The position numbers and the translations under genes were made by a program. From NCBI GenBank assembly GCA_030272155.1, contig CP126198.1, forward strand, positions 3,100,001-3,164,000: a stretch of 64,000 nt of DNA, written 5' to 3'. Shown piece after piece: positions 24,470 through 44,980 of this stretch; positions within the stretch are counted from its first letter, which is position 1; each line of letters starts with the position of its first letter. A model generated the notes under the pieces. The model ran no database searches. It was not told the origin of the DNA and saw only the letters and a program-made list of their open reading frames with translations. This DNA comes from Tetradesmus obliquus (Eukaryota; Chlorophyta; Chlorophyceae; Sphaeropleales; Scenedesmaceae).

Positions 24470-25486
24470 ATGTAGCCGTACACAGGCGGTACACAGGCGG
24501 TATGAACGATGCTTGCAGTATGTTTGCTGCCGGGAGGTAGGTACACAGTGTTGCTTGACTGATCCCAGGACACTGTCAACCACCACCTAGGGCTACCGAA
24601 GACTGAGAACACTTCCCTTAATTGAGAAGCACCAGCCTTGGGCTTGTTGTCAGCCAGTTAAAAAAGATCGGTGACAGACGACTTTGCTTGGCTTTCCATG
24701 AACTGCAAGCACAATCAGTATGCTTCGCCTTTCATGCAGCTTCCCGAAGATGCACGTTTTGCAGCACGGGCGGTGTCACCGCGAGTGCCGCGAGTATCAC
24801 TTGAGCGCTAGGGTCCTGAACTGACAGGGTATTCTGCTCAACAGCCACGAGCCTCTGATCACAACGCCGTCTTCATGCAGTTCTACCCCCCCGTGACGTA
24901 TCTCGTCTTGTCCGCGTTTGAGCAAGCAAAAGTGTCTGCTTGTGGTTCCCTCCAAGTAAACACACGAACTCCCTGATTGGAGGTACGCAGACGTTCAAAA
25001 CATGCACAAGTAGCCTTGCATCGATACAGTGCCAGTGAACAGCAATGTACGGCTGTCGCGACCGATCGGGGCTGCAGCACTGTGCTACTACGACACACTG
25101 ATCGCTGCAGCAGGGCCGGCTGCATTCCTGCCTGTAAATTACACAACTTACTCCTAGTGTCTGATCAGCACTTGCTCGCCTGCAAGGTTCAGGCAGATCA
25201 ACAGTGGCACTGGCAGTAGCAGCAACACGCAACTGTGCAGTGTCGACCTTGTGCGCTCCACCTAGCTTGTCATATTTGGTACACTGCTCAAACTTACTGC
25301 CTCAAAAACCTTGCTGCTGCTGGCTGTGCTGCAGAGCACAGCTGACCAGTGTCCAGCCAGCCTGCAGCTAGCCCAGCACCAGCACTGACAGCGCTTCTGA
25401 GCGAGTCGCTACACGATCACCTTGGTTGGTGGCAGCGGCACAAGAAGTCACCGCCTGGTGGGCTTGCTGCTGGTTAAGCAGCCAGC
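24470..25486. other. Intergenic; nothing recognised
   Basis: Same-strand spacer between nardilysin and the TIR gene. The open frames here have no domain similarity that I can see and no splice-consistent model. It should include the nardilysin 3' UTR and the TIR gene promoter; a TGTAA-like motif occurs only near 25133, rather far from the stop. Confidence 0.45.
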
Positions 25487-26760
25487 ATGCAGCTGGATCC
25501 ACAGCAGCTGAAGCAGCAGTGGCAGCACCAGTGGCATGCGGCACCAGCTGGCCAGGCACCTGCTGAGTCAGCCATGGCTGCAACGCCTTGCGCAGAGGAC
25601 GCACCTGGACAGCCGTCACCTGCTGCGCAGCAGATCAAAACACCAGAGCAGCTAAACAGGCAGGTGTTCATCAGCTACACCAGCCAGGACAAGGAAGCAC
25701 AGGAGTTTGCTTGCAGTATCCTGGCACCTGCGCTGTACTCAGCCGGCATGAACGTGTATGGTGATTTTGAAAGCCTCGAGGCAGGTGACAGGTGGGATGA
25801 GAAGCTGATGGACGCAGCAGCCAACAGCAGGGTGGTGGTGGCAGTGATCAGCCCAACCTACCTGCAGCACTTCCGGTGCATGCTGGAGCTGGACTTAGCC
25901 CTGCATGCACGCAGCGGCTGCAGTCAGCGGCCGCTGGTGATACCCGTCTTTGTCGACACGCCAGGCGAGGGAATAGACGCAGCTGCGGTGAAGTTGTTCT
26001 GGCAGCAGGCAGCGCAGCAGCAGCTGTTAGCTGAGCAGGCAGCGCAGAAGCAGGAGCAGCAGCAGTGGCAGCGGCTGCTGTCACCAATAGAAAAGCAGTG
26101 GATTCAGCCAGAGCGCTGGGCGAGAAACATCACAGTGGAGGCTGAAAAGAAGCAGAACCTGCACCTGCAGGGGTACGCAGACTTCAAGGATGCTAAGCGT
26201 CAGCTGGCTTGTGCTGTTGTGCAGCGTGTTGTGCATATGATGCCTGTACAGGCGGCTCTGCCAACCGCGCTTTTTGGCATGGAGGAGCAACAGGATGAGC
26301 TGCAGCACAAGCTGCAGGACAGGATGGGCGTGTGGCTGTACGGTGCAGGTGAGTGCAGCTGAGAGGCTATGAAACAGGCAGGCAGGCAATTGTCTGGCTA
26401 TTGTCGTCAATCCTGTTTCATTGATGCACTGCAGGCGAGATCAAGTCCAATCCTGGCAACCAGCAAGAGCAGCACCTGGGCTTCAAGATATACCCCAGCG
26501 AGGACTGCCTAGAGCAGGGGCTGCTGCGTGATGGCGCGCTGAAGGTGCAGCTTGCTGTGCTGGCAGTCGGCGGGGTGTTCAGAGATCACGAGAGCAGCAT
26601 GGAGAAAAAGGGCAACATGCGGCAGTTGGCGGTGCACGTGCCTGAAGGCATTGTTGCAGGCATAGAGATTGGCATAGGGTCACTAATGATGAGCAAGAAG
26701 CGGCCAGCACGGTGGGACTGCAGCCTACCCGGCTGCAAGGTGCACGCACCCAAGAAGTGA
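25487..26760 (+). CDS. TIR-domain protein with unknown C-terminal region
   Basis: Two exons, 25487-26348 and 26435-26760 (395 residues; donor CAGGTGAGTG, acceptor CACTGCAG, phase 1). A TIR domain spans about residues 59-160: RQVFISYTSQDKEAQ (box 1), AGMNVYGDFESLEAGDRWDEKL (second conserved segment, given here at residues 86-107), then VVVAVISPTYLQHFRCMLEL. Glu134 in the CMLEL motif sits where the catalytic Glu of NAD-cleaving TIR domains lies, so NADase activity is plausible (inference). A Gln-rich stretch follows. At residues 262-290 LFGMEEQQDELQ...GVWLYGAG resembles the entry to an NB-ARC P-loop, but no GKT/GKS motif of normal spacing follows. The final 100 residues (HLGFKIYPSEDC..., AVLAVGGVF) match nothing I recognise. 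It might be a truncated TIR-NBS type receptor or a separate TIR architecture. Confidence 0.8.
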
Positions 26761-27528
26761 TGTATAGCAGCGAGCGGTTGAGACAAACCACAGCAGTAGA
26801 CCAGGGCAGCATTTGTTGGTTTTGTGTAGTTGTGATTGGCGTTTCTTGTCAGCAGTCATCACTGTCATGTCTTCCAGTTGAGTGCGTGTGCAAGCGCTTG
26901 GTGTCTAGGCTAGTTTATGCTGGGACCAGTGGTGGATTGACACAAGCACACCGTGAGGCCGAAGCACAGCCACTAGCGTTGGAGAGTCAGTTGCTTGAGC
27001 AACAGTTCAGAAGGTGGCCGGTCTGCATTCTGATGTTTTTAAAGCTTGATATTTTATGCCTGTAAGAGCACAGTGAGCAAGACTAGTGTTCACTGTTGGC
27101 AATTTGTGAAGTGGACACAGCAGGGACTGCAGAAGTTTGACCGTGGCCTCACGCAAGTGTTGTCTATTACATTCCTTACTGCAGCTGGCAGCACAATTTC
27201 CAGCAATGTGAGGTATTATAGGTCCAAGCTTACCGCAAGTTTCACATGAACGGTTTCCACAAATGATTGCGTGCCTGAATGGCACTACTGCCAGGACCCT
27301 GGGTTGCAACCTGCATGCCAAGTGACTGATGTCGCAGGCAGACAGATACCTCATTTCGCAAGCCTCATGATGCAATAAGAGCAGCATTGCGTTCACTTTG
27401 AGTCAAAGATCTTGGTAACGGTGTGCAACCAGGTGCTGGGTGCTATCGCTTGCGAGTCGGGAAGGCCAGCCGTTGCTGCAACATCTTCTTCGACTGTTAA
27501 TAGAACGTTTGTTGGTGTTATTGTCGGA
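26761..27528. other. Intergenic; nothing firm
   Basis: Spacer between the TIR and P450 genes. A hydrophobic minus-strand frame (27393-27680) overlaps the P450 leader exon and is probably a shadow of it. No other gene is supported. Confidence 0.4.
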
Positions 27529-30500
27529 ATGAGCGCCACCCATGGCAGCAGAGCAGTGGCTACCACCAGCTGTAGCAGCACCAGCAGCACCAGCAGCAGC
27601 AGGCTGGGCAGGTGCTGGCTCCTAACACGCTCATTGCCGCTGCAAGAGAGACGGCGAAAGGCATATGGCGTAACATGCAAGGCTCAGGCCCCTGCAGATC
27701 CAGCGACCATGGTGAGCATCTGCTTCAGCAGCAGGGCTGAGCCTAGGTACGTAGTAGCAGTTGCACCTGCAGGGCACAGCTGTCGCAGCGCAACAGCTGC
27801 ATCCTCCTGTATCAGGAGGCACAGCTGGCCGCATGCACCTTACGTATATAGTTGCCGTGGCTTCATCTTAGGCACATCACTCACAAAAGGTTGCTTCACG
27901 CCGTGTTGCTGCAGCCTGCTCCCTCGCTGCAGTCGCTGGCTGATGTGGCTGGTGGGGCAGTCACACGCCTGCAGCGGCTGGTGCAGCCGCCACCGCCAGG
28001 TAAACCGCACTTTTGTTACTGGCAGCAGCAGCAGCAGTAGCAGCAGCAGCAACGACGGCTGCAGCGACAGCAGATGCTCAGGCAGCTAAGCAGCAGGTGT
28101 CCTGGCTTCTGCACTGCCCTTCGGCAAGCGGCGTCACCTTACACTGTCAAGTAGACCCCCCATGCACTCATGCTTCAGGTTGAAGCTGCCTGCACCAGCA
28201 GCTCACCATGATTACGCTCCTCAGCCTTGTGTGCTGCACAACCCCCACACGTGCGCATCGGCTGCCCCGTCCGCCTTGCCAGCTGTACATCGCTCCCACA
28301 GCGACTCAACAGCAGTGTTGGCTTGGTACCTTGCTCTTGTGCCTGCTCGTGCTCCCGCAGGCTTCTCACCTGGCCCAGCTGGCGACCAGTCGGTAGGCAT
28401 GCTAGCCGGGCCCCTGGAGTTCATCAGCAGGCTGCATATCAACCCCAACCAAATCAATAGGATGCTGCTGCTGTCCATGCTCTTTGCAACCGCAGGCTTC
28501 CCTCCTGGCCCAGCTGGTGACCAGTCAGTAGGCATGCTAGGGGGTCCCCTGGAGTTCATCAGCAGGCTGCGGAGGCAGCACGGCCAGGTGGTGGGGCTGC
28601 TGCTGGGAGGAGAGCGCGTGGTGCTGCTGAGTGAACCGGCAGCTGCAAAACAGGTGCTGGTGGAGCAGGCAGATGTGTTTGTCAAGGTGAGAGCAAGCTG
28701 GTTTGTGTTGTGGGGTCCTTCCAGCTGGTATGTTCAGCTTGATGAAAGCAGTGCAGGCACCCCTCCTGTGTCATCAAGCTGCTTGAACGCTGTTCGATTG
28801 ACCTGGCTGTTCAGGGTTTGTATGTGTTGTTGGGTTAGCACGGCCGGGTGGTGGGGCTGCTGCTGGGAGGGGAGCGCGTGGTGCTGCTGAGTGAACCGGC
28901 AGCTGCAAAGCAGGTGCTGGTGGAGCAGGCAGATGTGTTTGTCAAGGTGAGAGCAAGCTAGTTTGTGTTGTGGGGTTCTTCGGCTGGAAAGTTCAGCTCG
29001 AAGAAAGCAGTGCAGGCACCCCGCATGTCAACCAGCTGCTGAAGTGCTGCTTGTTTGTCACAGCTAGTTGAGGTTTGTGTGTGCCTAGCACAGTGTAAAG
29101 ACAGCCGGGTGGTGGGGCTGCTGCTGGGTGGCGAGCGCGTGGTGCTGCTGAGTGAGCCGGCAGCAGCAAAACAGGTGTTGGTGGAGCAGGCGTATGTATT
29201 CGTAAAGGTGGGTTGGTCTGGGTTTTGTTATGATGTGAAGCGGCTGGCAAGTGCAGGAGGGCTAGGCTGCGTTGCAATGTGCTTGGAGAGGCTTACCAGA
29301 GTTGCAAGCAATTGCTTGGATGTGTCTCTTTGCAGCTGTTGAAAGTTGCTCGGGTACCTAGCACTGCCAGCATGCTGCCCTGCTGCTGCTTGCCCTGCCC
29401 TGCCCCTGCGTCTCCTTTCCCTCCCGCTACTTCCCAGCTCTCGCCCGTGTGCTATTGCCGCTGCTTTGCCCCTGCAGGCCGGCACTGCCTTCTTTCCGGG
29501 CAGCAGCCTCACAGGCAACGGCCTGCTGGTGTCGGATGGCGAGGTGTGGCGCGCGCAGCGGCGCATGGCCAACCCAGCCTTCAGGAAGGCAGCAGTGGAC
29601 AAGTGAGTGCAGCCGCCATTGGTGTGTTGGGCTCTGTACATGTGCTGCGTGTGTGACTTTGATTGCGTGCGATGACCGGCCTTCAGGAAGGCGGCAGTGG
29701 ACGAGTGAGTGCAATGGCAGCAGCCTGTCGGGCACTTGTGTGTATGCGCTGCTTTGTGTGGCACTGCATGCTTGCCTGACAGCACTCCATTACCTGACGG
29801 CACTAATTTCATGCTATGGTTTTGTCAATGCAGGTATGCAGACGAAATGGTTGCGGCCACACAGGACCTGCTTGACGGTCCCTGGGCAGCAGCAGCAGCA
29901 GCAGCGTCAAGCAGCCAGGGCGGCAGCAGCCGCGGCCAGCAGCAGCAGCAGCAGCAACGGCCAGCTGGCAGCAGCAGCAGCAGCACTTTGCCGGCAGGTG
30001 TGCGTGACGTGTATGCTGACTTCAACCAGCTGACCCTGAACATAACACTTGCAGCACTTTTTGGCCTCAAACACAGCAGCAGCTACAGCAGCAGCGACGC
30101 CGGCAGCAGCAGCAGCAGCAGCGGTAGTAAGCTGACTGACAGTGAGACAGCTGCGCGTGTGGTGTCTGCAGTGGAGCGTGCATTCACATACTTCGCTGCT
30201 CGTGGCGCTACAGCCATGGTTGTTCCGGAGTGGGTGCCTACTCCTGACAATGTGGCATTCAAAGAGGCAGTACAGCAGCTGGATGATCTGGTGTATGGCA
30301 TAATCGACGCCAGGCAAGCAGAGAACAGGCAGCAACAGCAGCAGCAGCAGGGTGTGGATACCGGCAGCAGCAGCAGCAGCAGGACAGATCTGCTGCAGGC
30401 GCTGCTTGATTCAAACGATGAAGCAGGCCGGCCAATGGCCAAGACAGCGCTGCGGGATGAGCTGATGACGCTGCTGGTGGCAGGGCAGGAGGTAGGCTGT

Positions 30501-31896
30501 GCTGCTGTGCTGCAGTGCTGCTGTGTTGTTGTGCTGTTGTGCTGCAATGCCAGCATCAGCACTTGGTTTCTGCATGCTGGTTCGTGTCTGGCATGTCTTG
30601 CAGCGTGCATGTGTGCGTGTTGCCGGCATCGCATGTCCTGCTGCAGCCCTCTCTCATTCACGCTCTGTTGTATGTTGCATACGCGCCAGCTGACTACCCC
30701 TTCAAATTCTTGTGCCTCAGACACACAGCTTTCCCTGCTGCACCTGCATGTGTTGTTCGTTTCTTATGTTTCACCTACCTGCCTTTGTCCTCCTTCCATC
30801 CCTTGACTGCGGTGCAGACGTCAGCCATTCTGCTGGGCTGGGCCGCAGCCCTACTGGCGCACCACCCCAAGGTGCAGGCAGCAGCAGCAGCAGAAGTCGC
30901 AGCCCTGCTCGGCAGCAGCAGCAGCAGCAGCGCCAGCGCAGCAGATATAGGCAGGCTGCCGCTGCTGACTGCTGTGGTGCTCGAGGCTCTGAGGCTGTAT
31001 TCGCCGGCTTATATGGTGGGGCGCTGCGCCAACAGGGATGTGCAGCTTGCTGGCGGTTACACGCTGCCTGCCGGCACCACTGTACTTGTGAGGTGAGGCT
31101 GGGCAGTTGCAGCAGCTGCTGCAGTGCAGAGGGTAGTGTTGTAATCAGTGCGCTGGTGATGACAGTGGTGAGCATTGCAGTGTGGCACCACTGTACTTGT
31201 GAGGTGAGGCGAGGCTTGCGCAAGCCGCTGCACTGCATGAAAAATTACACTTATAGCAGAGTACGGTGTTTATGTGGCGGTGCTTGCAGTTTGCGGGTGG
31301 TTACACGCTGCCTGCAGGCAGCACTGTGTTGGTCAGGTGAGGCTGAGCACCTTCCCTGGTGCGGTACATTTGTTTGGTGGTTGGCACATCTCTGTGACTG
31401 GTGCCTGACCTGCTGGCCCCACCTGCTCTCTGTTACTGCTGCCCGCCAGCCCCCACCTGTTGCACAGGGAGCCCAGCAGCTGATAACAGCGGTAGCGGGT
31501 TTATGTTGTGCTTGGTGTATGCGTCACTTTTCCCGCCCACTGCCTTTTTGCTGCCTGCCAGCCCCCACCTGCTGCACAGGGAGCAGCTGATAACAGCGGT
31601 AGCGAGTCTGTGGCGTGCTTGCCGTATCCATAACTTGTGCCTTCCGCTGCCTGTTTGCTGCCTGCCAGCCCCTACCTGCTGCACAGGGAGCCCAGCACAT
31701 CTTGCCTGCAGTGCATATGTATGATCGTTGCCGCACCTCTCTATCGTTGCCGCATCTCTCTGACTGCTGCCGCACCTGCCTGCCACGCTGTTGTGTGCTG
31801 CTGCCTGCCAGCCCCTACTTGCTGCACAGGGAGCCCAGCAGGTGGCGCAACCCCGCACTGTTCAAGCCAGAGCGCTGGCTGCCGCTGCTCACCGGC

Positions 31897-31939
<43 letters not shown>

Positions 31940-32028
31940 GCATAGCAGCAGCAGCGGGCAGTAGCAATGGCGGCTGCCCGATGCATGAGCAGCAGCGGGA
32001 GAGCTCAGGTGGTGAGGCCCACGCAAAC

Positions 32029-32061
<33 letters not shown>

Positions 32062-32400
32062 GAAGGCAGCAGCGGCAGCTCCGGCTGCCCGATGCATCAG
32101 CAGAGCAGCAGCAGCAGCAGCTACAACTTCATGTCGCTGCTGCGTGACCTGGGGCCAAACGGGGCCTACCTGCCATTTGGCGGCGGCCCCCGCAACTGCA
32201 TTGGCACCGGGTTTGCAATGACAGAAGCGGTGCTTGTTATGGCAATGATGCTGCAACGCTTCGAGCTGCAGCCTGTGACACCTGCTGCTGGCTTTCCGAG
32301 GCCCAAGCCGATGCTGACGCTGCGGCCTGAGGCGGTGCCGCTGCGGCTGCTGAGGCGGCGCCCCCAGCAGCAGCAGCAGCAGCAGGTTGCGGCACAGTAG
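27529..32400 (+). CDS. Plastid-type cytochrome P450 (CYP97-clan-like)
   Basis: Haem monooxygenase, 701 residues. Exons: 27529-27711, 27915-27999, 28496-28686, 29478-29602, 29834-30491, 30818-31092, 31812-32400; all GT-AG and phases close. Exon 1 encodes a Ser/Thr/Arg-rich leader ending near GVTCKAQA, typical of a chloroplast transit peptide. P450 landmarks: Pro-rich hinge PPPPGFPPGPAG, SDGEVWRAQRR, the I-helix AGQET split by an intron, ExxR at Glu470/Arg473, LFKPERW, and haem loop FGGGPRNCIG with Cys635. The leader and haem loop (YLPFGGGPR) are closest in my judgement to clan 97, whose best-known members hydroxylate carotenoids in plastids; the substrate here is unknown. Poly-Ser/Gln insertions, one with two CPMH motifs, separate the core blocks. 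The exon 2 acceptor could also be at 27933. Several junctions are locally duplicated. Confidence 0.85.
28356..28434 (+). repeat. Copy of P450 exon 3 acceptor and 5' part
   Basis: A roughly 79-bp copy of the acceptor and first third of exon 3 (28491-28569) lies upstream in intron 2. It keeps CCGCAG and the following GGCCCAGCTGG...ATCAGCAGGCTGC but then runs into unrelated sequence with no donor, so it cannot serve as a full exon. Confidence 0.85.
28570..29215 (+). repeat. Three tandem copies of P450 exon 3 tail and donor
   Basis: The second half of exon 3 plus its donor and about 150 bp of intron are present three times with a period near 262 bp (starting about 28575, 28838 and 29100). Copy 2 (28839-28946) has an AG before it, a GTGAGA donor after it, is open for 36 codons and is a multiple of three, so it could act as an in-frame cassette. 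Copy 3 is more diverged. Confidence 0.9.
31070..31345 (+). repeat. Three copies of P450 exon 6 end and donor
   Basis: The end of exon 6 (GGCACCACTGTACTTGTGAG then GTGAGGC) recurs at about 31184-31210 and, more diverged, at 31290-31342 (TTACACGCTGCCTGCAGGCAG...GTCAGGTGAGGC). Each copy keeps a GTGAGGC donor. Confidence 0.85.
31441..31845 (+). repeat. Four copies of P450 exon 7 acceptor and 5' end
   Basis: The acceptor of exon 7 and the bases that follow it (CTGCCAGCCCCTACTTGCTG, then CACAGGGAGCCCAGCA) occur at about 31446, 31557, 31665 and 31802. Only the last is followed by the long open exon. The three others are separated by 105-140 bp and share downstream intron-like sequence such as CTGATAACAGCGGTAGCG. 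Confidence 0.88.
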
Positions 32401-32826
32401 ACATGCATGCATTTGCGTGAATGACGCAACTGCATCGGCGCCGGGTTTGCGATGACAGATGCTTGTTCTGGCCATGATGCTGCAGCGCTTCGAGCTGCAG
32501 CCAGTCTCGCCTGCTGCTGGCTTTCCTCGGCCCAAGCCGATGCTGACGCTGCGGCCAGAGGCGGTGCCGCTGCGGCTGCTGAGGCGGCGCCCCCAGCAGC
32601 AGCAGCAGCAGCAGGTTGCGGCACAGTAGACATGCATGCATTTGCGTGAATGACGCAACTGCATCGGCGCCGGGTTTGCGATGACAGAGGCGGTGCTTGT
32701 TCTGGCCATGATGCTGCAGCGCTTCGAGCTGCAGCCAGTCTCGCCTGCTGCTGGCTTTCCTCGGCCCAAGCCGATGCTGACGCTGCGGCCAGAGGCGGTG
32801 CCGCTGCGGCTGCTGAGGCGGCGCCC

Positions 32827-32888
<62 letters not shown>

Positions 32889-32916
32889 TTGAGGCGGCAC
32901 AGAAGATTGCGTGAAG
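32191..32916 (+). repeat. Triplicated 3' end of the P450 gene
   Basis: The coding sequence from the haem Cys to beyond the stop is present three times in tandem (about 32191-32416, 32427-32645, 32657-32916). Copy 1 belongs to the intact gene. Copy 2 has a small deletion near its start, and copy 3 carries an expanded CAG tract and a changed ending. Copies 2 and 3 lack the upstream P450 sequence, so they are 3' fragments rather than genes. Confidence 0.9.
32828..32887 (+). repeat. Expanded CAG tract (about 20 units)
   Basis: Pure CAG run inside the third copy of the P450 3' end; the corresponding position in copies 1 and 2 has about seven units. It shows length change since duplication. Confidence 0.95.
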
Positions 32917-33035
32917 GCTTGCTTGCGTGCTAGTTTATGCGGGAGCTGTTGGGGCCCTGGAGATGCCCGGGCAACCGGGCCCGGTTTGAGGGACCTCTGG
33001 AGCCCTCTGTGTATCTGAGGGGTTTTCAGTGTCGT

Positions 33036-33057
33036 TGTAACCGCTGTCTGCTTGTAA
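33036..33057 (+). terminator. Candidate TGTAA polyadenylation motifs
   Basis: Two TGTAA pentamers (33036-33040 and 33053-33057) lie downstream of the last P450 3' copy. TGTAA is the usual poly(A) signal of chlorophycean algae; use here is inferred from position only. Confidence 0.35.
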
Positions 33058-33403
33058 GCAACTGTTATCAACTGTGTCTTTGTCACGGTGCGCGGCAAAG
33101 GTGCCACCGGTGTTTACATGCAGTATGCTGCAGCTGTGTCTTAAAAGCACATGGCAGCGCTGCGTAGCATAAGGATATCCACAAGCTGAAGGTTGGAAGA
33201 CGCCGAGTCGACAGCAGTGGAATATACGAGAGAGACTCTCTACTCGGAGTAGCAGGCAGAGAGGGCGGGAAGTGTGTGTTGCAACGCCGCATGCAGGCAT
33301 GTGCAGACACCAGTGTTAGAAAAAGCATGTCAAGCCAGAAGGGAACAGATCCTGGGCTACTGGTGTAGTATAAAATTGGTAACCTCGCCAATGATGCAAG
33401 TCG

Positions 33404-33941
33404 TCACAAGTGGGTGCTGGCAATGCAACCAGCAACAGCAACTAATGCAACCAGAGCAGCAACGCCGGCAGCCCGCAGCATCTCCTGTAGCTACCCGGTG
33501 TGGCCAGCAACAAAAGCTACGTATACACAATGGGACACCGCATGAGTGGCACGGCTTCCTCTCCGTGATCCTCACAGGTGCATTGATGGCAGCCAGTGGC
33601 AGCCAGTGCCTGTCGGCCCAGCTAAGAACGTCCACCAGGAGTGATGCTGTGGCAGGGTAGCAAAGCTTATGGGCACAGTTGGCTCCTGCACAGCACACAA
33701 GAAACAAACAAGTTTAACGACAACCTGGGGTAAGAAACAACTTGAAGGCCAGCAGCACTTTCAACTTGGTTGGACCAGGCTGCCATGATCACAGAGCAGG
33801 CAACATAAGACAAGCTGCATCTGTAACAGCTGAGCAAATCTCCCGTGTCAAGAGAAATTCAAGCTCCCGCCCAAAAGCTGAGAACTCACCTGCCAGGACA
33901 GTGCCGTGGTACGAGAAGCGCTCTTCGCGCACCGGCGTCAT
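33404..33941 (-). CDS. Possible small membrane protein, 82 residues
   Basis: Not recognised. A three-exon minus-strand model (33941-33890, 33685-33576, 33490-33404) has GT-AG introns and closing phases. The protein starts MTPVREERFSYHGTVLAG, contains VDVLSWADRHWLPLAAINAP, and ends with a hydrophobic segment AALVALVAVAGCIAST that could be a C-terminal membrane anchor. Splice consistency in a region that otherwise looks non-coding is the main support. It lies just beyond the MSH1 stop codon on the same strand, so it could alternatively be the 3' part of a longer transcript, or chance. Confidence 0.4.
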
Positions 33942-34066
33942 CCAGCAGATGGCCCGGCTACGGGTGTGTGCATTGGCAGCAAATGGCCCCTGCAGCACTG
34001 CCTGCGCACGCAGCGTGCATACCTGCTGCTCTTTCAAGACAGTGTTAGCCGTCCTGCTGCTCTAAT

Positions 34067-43970
<9,904 letters not shown>

Positions 43971-44980
43971 CGCAGAGCAGCTGCTGCAGGCGCTCACCTC
44001 GCAAACAACGCACCAAGGCGCTGCCCGGCCGGTGGAACAGCCTTGAAGTCATTAATTAGGTGAGTTTAAGCAGATCGCAAGGTTATCATGCTGAACACGC
44101 GAAGCACGGAGCCAGCAGCATGTTGTCCAGAGCACGCCTGCAGTTATGTATTTGCATGCTGCAGAGCCAGCTACGCACAGGCAGGCACTGACCCTATCAA
44201 TTTTCCTGTCTATAATGCCGCGTTTAGCTATAATGCCACGTTTAGCAGCTGCGTCCGGAACTGGTTTAGGGTTTTGGGGCAGTATCTGTCCAAGAATGTG
44301 GCTCCTACTGAAAATCATGGTTGCAGTTGCCTTCTTCGTGCTATGAACTGTGTACATCTGCTTTTGTAACTTCCTGTTGTTGCATCAGATTAGGCTTGCT
44401 GTTGCATCAGATGAGTGCCGGCGGTCATCACACATGTTGTGCAGTTGACCACTCATAAGTATGCAGCAGTGACTAGAAAGGTTCTGCTTGCTGGTCTGGT
44501 GACACGTGGCAGGTGCAAGTGGCTCGCTCCCTGGACATGCGCAAACACGATTAATCAGGACAGCAATGCATGCAAGCGCAAGAGTTTGCCACAGTGGCGC
44601 GTGCCAAGGTTCTGCGTCTTGTGATGCTGTGTGACGCACTACATGTGCGGCCAACGGGCCACATGAAACTATTCCACCTGCCAGTGACACGTGGGAATGG
44701 CTCGGCTAGCTGCATCATCTTGACAGGTCGCTCCACGGTTTCATTACCACCGGCATTGCCACTCAACGCTCTGATGAACCGCTTCCCAGGGATAGCGGGC
44801 CTGCCATAGCTGCGTGCTGCAGCTAAAGTACTGCGGTTGAAGCGTAGCTGGTTGGAAGGTTCAGCTTGAACCCGGCCAGTCGAACAACCAGCTGACAACA
44901 TATGTTGTGATGCATCCATCCTTCCTCATCAATTCGATCAGAATCCACATCACCCACCAAGCCACAGCAACGTCTGGCAC
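43971..44980. other. Intergenic; divergent flank of MSH1
   Basis: Holds the MSH1 promoter and 5' UTR on the minus side. An open plus frame near 44570-44809 contains LVMLCDA and GHMKLFHLPV, which might be a decayed upstream part of the PHD-like fragment that follows, but the zinc ligands are not in order. Nothing else was recognised. Confidence 0.4.

Noticed and set aside
27393-28052. Hydrophobic minus-strand frames overlapping the P450 5' end
   Set aside because: The plus-strand model gives a transit-peptide-like leader and phase-correct junctions to known P450 sequence; the minus frames include poly-Leu from CAG repeats.
28356-32916. The P450 duplications as an assembly artefact or second gene
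   Set aside because: Copies differ by many substitutions and small indels and cover only junction segments or the 3' end, so they are neither identical assembly repeats nor a complete second gene.
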